DNA of 7,367 nucleotides from Candidatus Stygibacter frigidus. Lineage in GTDB: Bacteria > Cloacimonadota > Cloacimonadia > Cloacimonadales > TCS61. Where the stretch lies: NCBI GenBank assembly GCA_030765325.1, contig JAVCCT010000340.1:1-7367 (forward strand). The letters are read 5' to 3'. The notes beneath the pieces are model-generated. The model was given only the letters and a program-made list of their open reading frames with translations. It searched no databases and was not told the origin of the DNA. Shown piece after piece: positions 1-5,954 of this stretch. Position numbers and translations under genes: made by a program. Every line of letters starts with the position of its first letter. The stretch's first letter is position 1.

Positions 1-264
1 GCTATTTTGATTACCATCAATAATCGTTTGTGAAATATAGCTTGTATCCTGCGTAGTATAAAATAACGATCCCAGAATTACTGCTTTACCATTGAAATTA
101 ATATTTTCCACATAAGTACCCGGAGATACAATGATCTCATCTCCGTCTTCTGAGGCATTAATCCCTGCCTGAATAGTTGCGTAATCTTCCGGTATGTATA
201 TTGTTGTCGCAAAGGCACCTGTCATTAAAACTAAAAAAATTATACACATAATCTGCTTTTTCAT
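1..264 (-). CDS. Secreted parallel beta-helix (pectin-lyase-fold) protein, N-terminal part
   Basis: Reading the minus strand from the ATG at 264-262 gives 88 codons with no stop, so the gene continues past the left edge. A GGGAG ribosome binding site lies 5 bases before the start. Residues 1-19 form a clear signal peptide (MKKQ, a hydrophobic run, then GAFA). After it come IYIPEDYATIQAGI (22-35), DGDEIIVSPGTYVENI (40-55) and GKAVILGS (59-66). This is the opening seen in right-handed beta-helix surface or secreted proteins of Cloacimonadota and related bacteria: a TIQ.GI segment, then G-x-Y-x-E-N-I, then a SLF..TQD..YI..T.IDGN segment. Such proteins are exported and often carry a C-terminal sorting domain, which would lie outside the window. 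Substrate and function cannot be told from this piece. It points away from the other genes and shares no operon with them. I am confident of the gene and fold, not of the role. Confidence 0.85.
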   Translation of the reverse strand, partial: MKKQIMCIIFLVLMTGAFATTIYIPEDYATIQAGINASEDGDEIIVSPGTYVENINFNGKAVILGSLFYTTQDTSYISQTIIDGNQNS

Positions 265-443
265 TATTACTCCCATATTCCGTATATTATATATGTTTTT
301 CATATTCATTTTTAATTGTCAATAAAAAAAACGTGAGACGGGGAAAAACGAGGGTGTGAAGATGAGAAAGAGCGAAGGTGCGATTAAAATCAGTAATTCT
401 GGGATGATTTACCTACATTTCGTAAGATTAAAGTATAATTCAT

Positions 444-474
444 TTGACAAAAGATAAGCATTAATTGATATTAT
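444..474 (+). promoter_or_regulatory. Candidate sigma-70-type promoter for the small basic protein gene
   Basis: A perfect TTGACA (444-449) is followed 19 bases later by TATTAT (469-474, 5 of 6 to the consensus -10). Transcription would start near 481, giving a leader of about 17 bases that still contains the AGGAGG site at 487-492. The 19-base spacer is longer than the usual 17, so this is a plausible rather than certain promoter. Confidence 0.4.
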
Positions 475-497
475 AGACGCGAACAAAGGAGGAATTT

Positions 498-644
498 ATG
501 ACAGGTAGAAAGCATCGAGATGTGTTATTGGAATTAAAGAAAAAAAGTAAAGATGAAAAAACGAAAAACAAAAAAGGTAATGATAAGGTGCAAAGCAGTG
601 AGGGATTTACCAAAAGCAGGAGTACTAATACTAAGAATAAATAA
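498..644 (+). CDS. Small lysine-rich basic protein, 48 aa, unknown function
   Basis: The ATG at 498 is preceded by AAAGGAGG (485-492) with a 5-base spacer, the strongest ribosome binding site in the window. The frame ends in TAA immediately followed by TAG. The product opens MTGRKHRDVLLELKKKSK and contains 13 Lys and 3 Arg against 6 acidic residues, so the net charge is about +10. Residues 7-18 could form a short amphipathic helix; the rest (19-48) is polar, rich in K, N, S and T, and probably disordered. There is no signal peptide, membrane segment or cysteine. A nucleic-acid or ribosome-binding role would fit the charge but is inference only; I recognise no family. The gene is 130 bases upstream of the first histidine kinase on the same strand. 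Support is the strong start site, the candidate promoter and the double stop; a search for homologues of this size would settle whether it is real. Confidence 0.6.
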   Translation: MTGRKHRDVLLELKKKSKDEKTKNKKGNDKVQSSEGFTKSRSTNTKNK

Positions 645-774
645 TAGATAAAAATGACCGGGGAAAATTTGCTATTCCAATTTCCGAATTGAGGTAGTAT
701 TGTAAGCAGTAATCGGACGGCTTATTCAGGGATAATTTACAAAAAAATAATAATATATATAGTTACGAGGTATT

Positions 775-2676
775 ATGGAAAGGAAAGAATATTTAGATAA
801 AATAGCTGAAAGTGAAGGAGATGAGAAATATCAGGCGATATTAAAGTATGCGTGGTTTTTGCGTCAAAAAGAGCCTATGGAAAGTGCGAAGCAGGCTAAA
901 ATAGTGCTTAAATATGCACGTGCAGAGAATAATATAAAATTTGAATTTTCTGCTCTTTCTTATTTATGTTATGCGCATTTTTATCATTCTGATATGGAAG
1001 AAACTGGCAAATGGGCAGATGAATTAAAAAAAGTAGGCGAAAAGCATGATAATGCCCGAGCAATTGGGTCAGCCTATAGCACAAAATCGAGAATAGCATT
1101 ACAACAAAACAATACATCTGAAGCCATGGAAAAAATGTTAGTTGCTTTAAAATATTATCTAAAAGAAAATAGCGTTCAGGAATTGATTAGCAGTTATAAT
1201 GCTTTGGGAATGATTCATTTAGTAAGAGAAGAAAACACTGAGGCAGAACATTACCTGCAATTAGCCTTAGAAAAAGCAGTAAAAATAGACAGCCATGCTC
1301 AACACAGTATTCGAGTGAATATTAGTAATATATTATATAAACAGCAAAAATTTGAAGAATCCTTGAAAATGAATTTAAATTCTTTGCAGTATTTCCAATC
1401 ACATAACATGGATAGTTCAATGGCAACAGTCCTGCTAAACATAGGTTTAAGCTACAGGTATTTAGGCGATAATGAAGCTGCTTTAATAAATTTGAAGAAA
1501 TCCTACCAGCTCTGCAAAAAGATAAATGATCCCAGGGAACTGGGATTAGCAGCTAATGCAATTGCACATGTTTATATCCTTAAAAGTGACTGGGTAAAAG
1601 CCCTGAAGTATCTTAAAGAAGCAGTAAAACTGGCAGAAGACAATAATCTGAAGATAAATATCGCCTCTTGTTACACAAACTACGCTAAATACCATGAAAC
1701 GAAAGGAGAATTTGAGGAGGCAAACAACTATCTTCATAAATTAGTGGCTGTTAAAGAAGAAATCAATAATGAGAATAATCAGGAGAAAATATCTGTTCTT
1801 GAAACTCAGTATAAAACTCAGATTTATCGAATGCAAAGCGCAGAACTGGATAAAAAAAATAAGGTAATGAATAATCAGGTAACTGAGTTGAATAAAACCC
1901 TGGAACATTTACAGCAGACCTATCAGACTCTTCAGGGAGAATTTCAGGAAGCAGTAAACAAATTAAATGCCCAGGATGATCTTCTTTCAACGCAGTCGCG
2001 TATGTCATTGATGGGTGGTATGATCTCGGCAATTGCTCATCAGTGGAAGCAGCCTTTAAATGTAATCTGGGTACTGGTGCAGGCAATAGAAGATTCCTGG
2101 CAATTTGATGAGCTTACGGAAGAATTTATGGATAATCAGGTGAAGCAGATAGGTGACCAGGTAAGTTATATGGCAGAGACAGTGAATGATTTCAGTAAAT
2201 TCTTCAAGCCTGATTATGTGCAGGAATACAGTGTGTCAGAGACGATTGAAAAAGCTTTGAAGCTACTGGCATATATGCTGAAAAGCAGTGGTATTAGTCT
2301 GATCAAGGAACTGGAAGACAATTGTAGATTAAGTGGAAATCCTAATGAGCTGAGCCAGGTAATAATAAATATTGTTAATAATGCGCGGGAAGCCATCTTG
2401 CGGGATAAGATTAATGGACCGGATATCAGGATCAAAATGAAATGTAATGAAGAGCGAATTAATATCACAATTTATAATAAAGGCAATCATATAAAACCAG
2501 AAAATCTGGAGAAGATATTTGAGCCCTATTTTACTACTCGGGGTAATGAGGGCACTGGAATAGGTTTGCAGATCTGCCGGCAGATCATAGAGAATAAATA
2601 TAATGGCAGTATTAAGGCGAATAATTGTGAGGGTGGAGTAGAATTTGTGATCGAGATGCCAAAATTACAAAAATAG
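775..2676 (+). CDS. Soluble TPR-containing sensor histidine kinase (first tandem copy)
   Basis: This 633-residue protein has no signal peptide or membrane segment, so it should be a cytoplasmic two-component kinase. Residues 1-330 are helical TPR-like repeats; clear units lie around 95-128, 137-170, 178-211, 219-250, 259-291 and 299-332. A coiled coil follows (about 330-405). The phosphoacceptor segment is MGGMISAIAHQWKQPLNVI with His422, the HQWxQPLN form of the H-box. The ATPase domain has the N-box with Asn532 and Asn536, a G1 position reading YNKGNHI (567-573) in place of the usual DxGxG, an F-box IFEPYFTT (581-588) and the G2 loop GTGIGL (593-598). The TPR half probably senses a protein or peptide partner. 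There is no receiver domain, and no response regulator lies in the window. The start is set by GAGG at 767-770 and stops just upstream. The gene is followed after 54 bases by a paralogue with no terminator between, so the two are probably cotranscribed. Confidence 0.93.
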   Translation: MERKEYLDKIAESEGDEKYQAILKYAWFLRQKEPMESAKQAKIVLKYARAENNIKFEFSALSYLCYAHFYHSDMEETGKWADELKKVGEKHDNARAIGSAYSTKSRIALQQNNTSEAMEKMLVALKYYLKENSVQELISSYNALGMIHLVREENTEAEHYLQLALEKAVKIDSHAQHSIRVNISNILYKQQKFEESLKMNLNSLQYFQSHNMDSSMATVLLNIGLSYRYLGDNEAALINLKKSYQLCKKINDPRELGLAANAIAHVYILKSDWVKALKYLKEAVKLAEDNNLKINIASCYTNYAKYHETKGEFEEANNYLHKLVAVKEEINNENNQEKISVLETQYKTQIYRMQSAELDKKNKVMNNQVTELNKTLEHLQQTYQTLQGEFQEAVNKLNAQDDLLSTQSRMSLMGGMISAIAHQWKQPLNVIWVLVQAIEDSWQFDELTEEFMDNQVKQIGDQVSYMAETVNDFSKFFKPDYVQEYSVSETIEKALKLLAYMLKSSGISLIKELEDNCRLSGNPNELSQVIINIVNNAREAILRDKINGPDIRIKMKCNEERINITIYNKGNHIKPENLEKIFEPYFTTRGNEGTGIGLQICRQIIENKYNGSIKANNCEGGVEFVIEMPKLQK

Positions 2677-2730
2677 AAGTATAAAATATTATCTGAAATT
2701 AAATATAAACCGGAATTGAGGAAAACATAG

Positions 2731-4641
2731 ATGGAAAGAAAAAAGTTCTTAGTCCGTATCGCCAGTAGTGAGGGAGAGGCAAAAACGAAAGCTATAATGG
2801 ATTATTCACAATATTTACAGCAGACTGATCCTTTGGAAAGCGTTATACAGGCGAAACTTGTGCTTGATATAGCACGCTCCCAAAACGATTTACAACTGGA
2901 AATAGATGCAATGATCAATATTGCCAATGCCTATATTTGTAATTCTGATCTTCCCAAAACTGAGCACTGGATAAATCTCTTACTAAAAACAGGTAATAGA
3001 AATAAAATACCCAAAGCAATGGGAATAGCCTATGCTTTGCAGGCTCGGATTGACTTAAGCCAAAACAACGCCACTTCATCTCTGCAAAATATGCTTAAGG
3101 CTCTGGATTATTTTCTGGAGACAAATGATCAATTTGATCTATTAAGCTGTTATAATGGACTGGGAATCATTCACCTGATGAAAACAGAGTTAGACGAAGC
3201 ATACCACTATTATCAACTGGCTCTGCAGATAGCAGAAAAAATTGGCAGTAATGCCAAACATTCCATCAGGGTCAATATCGGAATTATTCAAACTGAGCAG
3301 AAAAAGTATCAAGAGGCTTTGGAATCTAACTTCATATCACTGGAATATTTTCGCGAAAATGACCAGAAAACCTCTGAAGCGACAGCACTTTATAATATCG
3401 GCTTTTGTTATTACCAGTTAGAAGAATTAACAGATTCTCTTACCTATCTGGAAAAGTCTTATGCACTCAGCAAAGATTTGAACGAAAAGTATCTTCTCAG
3501 CAAAAGGTGCAATGCCGTTGCCGCAACTCTGGTAAAAATGGGAGAATTAGACAAAGCTCTGCCCTATATCAAAGAATCAGTGAAACTGGCAGAAAAATAT
3601 GATCTGCAATGGGATATGGCTCTTGGTTACGAAACTTATTCCCTTTATTATAAAGAAAGGGGAGATTATCAGCAGGCGCTTGATTATCTTCAAAAAGTGC
3701 TATCACTGAAAGAGAAAATAAACAAAGAAAATACTCAGGAAAAAATTGCCGAACTGGAAGCAAAATATAAAACTCAGATTTATAAGTTGCAAAACACGGA
3801 CTTAGATCAAAGAAATAAGGCTATGAGCAATCAGATAACAGAACTGAATGGGTCTTTGTCAGATTTGCAAAACACTTATCTATCCCTTCAGAAGGACTTT
3901 AAAAAAGTAGTTGAACGGGTAAATGCCCAGGATGATCTTTTAAGTTCGCAATCAAGAATGTCTTTAATGGGAGGTATGATATCAGCAATTGCTCATCAGT
4001 GGAAACAACCTTTGAATGTAATCTGGGTGCTGGTGCAGGCAATTGATGATTCCTGGCGTTTTGATGAACTTACAAAAGAATTCATGGATAACCAGGTGAA
4101 GCAGATAGGAGATCAGGTCAATTATATGGCAGAAACCGTGAATGACTTCAGCAAATTCTTCAAGCCTGAATATGTGCAGGAATACAGTGTAGCGGAGACA
4201 ATTGAAAAAGCCCTGAAACTAATGGAATATATGCTGAAAACCAGTGGCATTACCCTGATCAAAGATCTGGAAAGCAATTGCAGATTGAGCGGAAATCCTA
4301 ATGAATTAAGTCAGGTAATTATAAATATTATTAATAATGCACAGGAAGCCATCTTGAGGGATAAAATCAGAGCTCCAGAGATCAGGATCAGTATGAACTG
4401 CAATAAAGAGCGAATTAATATCACTATTTATAATAAGGGAAACCATATTAAACCAGAAAACCTGGAAAAGATATTTGAGCCATATTATACCACTCGGGGA
4501 AAAGAGGGAACCGGAATAGGTTTGCAGATCTGCCGTCAAATAATAGAGAATAAATATAATGGCAGGATATGGGTATCAAATAAGTCAGATGGAGTTGAGT
4601 TCGAAATAAATTTACCATTGGAATCACAAATTAATGATTAA
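2731..4641 (+). CDS. Soluble TPR-containing sensor histidine kinase (second tandem copy)
   Basis: This is a 636-residue paralogue of the preceding kinase with the same order: TPR-like repeats (1-330), coiled coil (about 330-405), His422 in IAHQWKQPLN, Asn532/Asn536 in the N-box, YNKGNHI at G1, IFEPYYTT and GTGIGL. The key residues fall at the same numbers in both proteins, so the copies align with no net gap up to the last residues. By eye about 86% of residues match over the last 230, against roughly 48% over the first 60. This is an old duplication in which the sensor half diverged and the catalytic half was held. Synonymous changes are frequent in the conserved half, which argues against a very recent duplication or conversion. 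The start follows GAGG (2718-2721) with a 9-base spacer, and both proteins begin MERK. It is probably translated from the same message as the upstream gene. A shared downstream partner, or mixed dimers of the two kinases, would fit but is inference. Confidence 0.93.
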   Translation: MERKKFLVRIASSEGEAKTKAIMDYSQYLQQTDPLESVIQAKLVLDIARSQNDLQLEIDAMINIANAYICNSDLPKTEHWINLLLKTGNRNKIPKAMGIAYALQARIDLSQNNATSSLQNMLKALDYFLETNDQFDLLSCYNGLGIIHLMKTELDEAYHYYQLALQIAEKIGSNAKHSIRVNIGIIQTEQKKYQEALESNFISLEYFRENDQKTSEATALYNIGFCYYQLEELTDSLTYLEKSYALSKDLNEKYLLSKRCNAVAATLVKMGELDKALPYIKESVKLAEKYDLQWDMALGYETYSLYYKERGDYQQALDYLQKVLSLKEKINKENTQEKIAELEAKYKTQIYKLQNTDLDQRNKAMSNQITELNGSLSDLQNTYLSLQKDFKKVVERVNAQDDLLSSQSRMSLMGGMISAIAHQWKQPLNVIWVLVQAIDDSWRFDELTKEFMDNQVKQIGDQVNYMAETVNDFSKFFKPEYVQEYSVAETIEKALKLMEYMLKTSGITLIKDLESNCRLSGNPNELSQVIINIINNAQEAILRDKIRAPEIRISMNCNKERINITIYNKGNHIKPENLEKIFEPYYTTRGKEGTGIGLQICRQIIENKYNGRIWVSNKSDGVEFEINLPLESQIND

Positions 4642-4763
4642 GACAAAAATGTGGGCGTATATTGAATATGCTGAAAAATAAGATTATCAACCGTTAAAAG
4701 TGTGAAATTTCGCGAAATAAATTGAATCTGCTTATACTTATACGACCATTTAAGAATCCTACG
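4642..4763. other. Noncoding spacer downstream of the kinases, with a 12-base palindrome
   Basis: No open frame of note is present. ATTTCGCGAAAT (4707-4718) is a perfect 12-base palindrome, and GCGTAT/ATATGC (from 4654) can form a 6-bp stem with a 5-base loop but has no T-run after it. I see no convincing terminator for the kinase unit here. Confidence 0.4.
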
Positions 4764-4925
4764 TAAGCATCACATCATAAATATCTGTTACTTTTAATTT
4801 GTTCTTTTTAAATTCTATCTGCGTTGTTCATCGCTGCATATCAACGGATATTGAAGCTCTTTACGCCGTATATAATTCAAAATCCCTGCGTTAAAATGCG
4901 ACACATATTTATGATGCAATGCTTA
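4764..4925. repeat. 162-base imperfect palindrome with 25-base terminal inverted repeats
   Basis: The left arm 4764-4788 (TAAGCAT, two mismatches, then CATCATAAATAT, one mismatch, then TGT) matches the reverse complement of 4901-4925 at 22 of 25 positions. A small stem, ATATC/GATAT with loop AACG (4838-4851), sits at exactly the same centre of symmetry (between 4844 and 4845). Between the outer arms and the centre the match is poor without gaps, though GCGT...GCT...ATATC recurs on both sides once small gaps are allowed. Homology stops abruptly at both outer ends, which read TA...TA. The layout fits a non-autonomous MITE-like element, possibly with TA target duplication as in IS630/Tc1 relatives, or a long structured RNA hairpin. 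No transposase is present. The inverted repeat is directly visible; its nature is inference. Confidence 0.65.
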
Positions 4926-5247
4926 GTCTTGGCGAAGGGGGACCTGGTCTGAATTTTATTTCTCAAATAATGCAATGTAGGTTTTTTTTAAGCAACGAAC
5001 AATTACGAACAAAACGAACTAAAGAAATGTTAAAAAGAAGATGTGAAGGCGGAAGGTATATATTCTTGTTAGTCAGTACCGGGTGTCCGGTGTAGTGGAT
5101 ACCGGCAGTCCACATACTTCTCTCATTGAAATATCTCTGGATTTTTATTGCTTTCACTTCAAGTATATCGTAAATCTTCTGTACTTCTTTCTCTGGAATG
5201 CCTGTCACTCGTATATGATACAAGAAAATCAGGATCAGGGAAAGTAC
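4926..5247. other. Gene-poor stretch with a possible gene remnant on the minus strand
   Basis: There is no gene I can support. Three ACGAAC hexamers occur at 4995, 5005 and 5014 (a 9-10 base rhythm). ACCGG/CCGGT segments around 5079-5105 can pair in more than one way. On the minus strand an open frame (about 5223-4963) contains the protein-like piece RVTGIPEKEVQKIYDILEVK, but it has only a TTG start and no ribosome binding site. The piece then runs into low-complexity sequence derived from the ACGAAC repeats. It may be a decayed fragment of a gene, or chance. The opposite strand is also partly open over the same interval, without a better candidate. Confidence 0.35.
4995..5019. repeat. Short degenerate ACGAAC repeat
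   Basis: ACGAAC occurs three times, at 4995-5000, 5005-5010 and 5014-5019, each followed by A/T-rich spacer bases. This is a small direct repeat in the noncoding stretch, just after a T-run at 4982-4989. Confidence 0.6.
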
Positions 5248-5278
5248 TTGACATCAGATTCTAATTATTGCTTATTTT
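5248..5278 (+). promoter_or_regulatory. Candidate promoter for the 170-residue protein gene
   Basis: TTGACA (5248-5253) is followed after 19 bases by TATTTT (5273-5278, 4 of 6 to the consensus -10). The same hexamer and spacing occur before the small basic protein gene. Transcription would start near 5285, just ahead of the GAGG at 5289-5292, leaving a very short leader. The match is weak. Confidence 0.3.
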
Positions 5279-5300
5279 GGAATTAATTGAGGTTAAAATT

Positions 5301-5813
5301 ATGGAAGAAATGTACCGTTTATTGAATAAAGCTGCTGCTGGAAAGAAATTTAAGACGAGTGATAAGGAAGCCGCAATTGAGCTTTTTGATGAGATATTGC
5401 CATTATTGGAAAGTCGACAGAATCCTCCTGATTTCAAACTCGGCAGTGGTCAGATAGCAACAGGGGCAACTGGCAGGATAGCTTTAAATTCGTATTATCA
5501 GCTTTTGGGTAGATTTACTTATGGAAAGAAATTTACCAGGATCGATGATAATTTGGCATACTGGAATATGTATCTTAGTTATTGTATTATGCGGGGTTAT
5601 TTTACTGGACGCCGTGAAAAAGGGTTCTATTGCTGCTCCACCTGCACATTATCAGTATTGCCTTTATATTGCACTGATGCTTTACCGGATTTTGATTGTG
5701 CATCTTTAAAACAGAATATTCTGGAAGGAATTATCAATAGAACGGGGACTTTCAGCCGAAATTTCAATCAGAAATATGCTGACTGGGTATTGCAGTTTGC
5801 TGAATTGGAATAG
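5301..5813 (+). CDS. Hypothetical protein, 170 aa, with a clustered-cysteine motif
   Basis: I chose the ATG at 5301, which follows TTGAGG with GAGG at 5289-5292 and an 8-base spacer. A longer in-frame reading from a TTG at 5268 adds 11 residues but lacks a ribosome binding site. The protein has no signal peptide and no clear membrane span. Residues 1-40 look helical (MEEMYRLLNKAAAGKKFKTS, then an acidic helix), and a glycine/threonine-rich link lies at 48-60. A tight set of cysteines follows: Cys111, Cys112, Cys115, Cys124 and Cys133, plus Cys95. The CxxC at 112-115, followed by C-x8-C-x8-C, could bind a metal or an Fe-S cluster, or form disulfides; the sequence does not say which. I do not recognise the family. 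The gene stands alone, 141 bases before the ATPase gene, and is followed by a hairpin repeat that may end its transcript. Confidence 0.75.
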   Translation: MEEMYRLLNKAAAGKKFKTSDKEAAIELFDEILPLLESRQNPPDFKLGSGQIATGATGRIALNSYYQLLGRFTYGKKFTRIDDNLAYWNMYLSYCIMRGYFTGRREKGFYCCSTCTLSVLPLYCTDALPDFDCASLKQNILEGIINRTGTFSRNFNQKYADWVLQFAELE

Positions 5814-5818
5814 GTTCA

Positions 5819-5900
5819 ATTCCCATAAATAAGTTAAATTCGGGGATTGTATTCCCAGAATTTAATTGAATCTTGGGGATTACATTCCCGGAATTACATG
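5819..5900. repeat. Tandem 32-33 base repeat, about 2.5 copies
   Basis: Units start with ATTCCC at 5819, 5851 and 5884, and the first two end in GGGGATT plus two bases. The two full copies are 32 and 33 bases with scattered changes; the third stops after ATTCCCGGAATTACATG. Because each unit carries both ATTCCC and GGGGATT, neighbouring units can fold on one another as overlapping stem-loops. Confidence 0.7.
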
Positions 5901-5907
5901 TTTTTTT
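5869..5907 (+). terminator. Possible intrinsic terminator after the 170-residue protein gene
   Basis: AATCTTGGGGA (5869-5879) pairs with TTCCCGGAATT (5885-5895) across a 5-base loop: 7 Watson-Crick pairs, 3 G-T pairs and 1 mismatch. Seven T residues follow at 5901-5907. The T-run begins 5 bases after the stem rather than directly, so efficiency is uncertain. A competing stem, TTCCCAGAATT (5852-5862) with the same 5869-5879 arm, would prevent this fold. Confidence 0.45.
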
Positions 5908-5954
5908 AATTGACAAAAACCTGGCTCATGGCAGCTATGTCCTTGAGGTGAAAA

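Noticed and set aside
286..322. TTGACA and TATAAT on the minus strand before the beta-helix gene
   Set aside because: The two hexamers are 25 bases apart, too far for a normal promoter, and the region is very AT-rich.
362..457. A 31-residue frame beginning MRKSEGAIKISNSG with GAGGG 7 bases upstream
   Set aside because: Its end overlaps the candidate promoter of the next gene, its ribosome binding site is modest, and its composition shows nothing protein-like; chance is the simpler explanation.
736..763. TTTACA and TATAGT 16 bases apart just before the first kinase
   Set aside because: Transcription would begin near 770, inside or after the GAGG ribosome binding site, so it is unlikely to be the working promoter.
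1763..2086. Long minus-strand open frame inside the first kinase gene
   Set aside because: It lies wholly opposite the conserved coiled coil and H-box coding sequence; it is a shadow frame with no ribosome binding site.
4654..4670. 6-bp stem-loop shortly after the second kinase gene as a terminator
   Set aside because: The stem is weak, contains a G-T pair, and is not followed by a T-run.
5910..5941. TTGACA with TATGTC 20 bases on, before the ATPase gene
   Set aside because: The spacer is long, the -10 is poor, and the start would fall at the ribosome binding site, leaving almost no leader.
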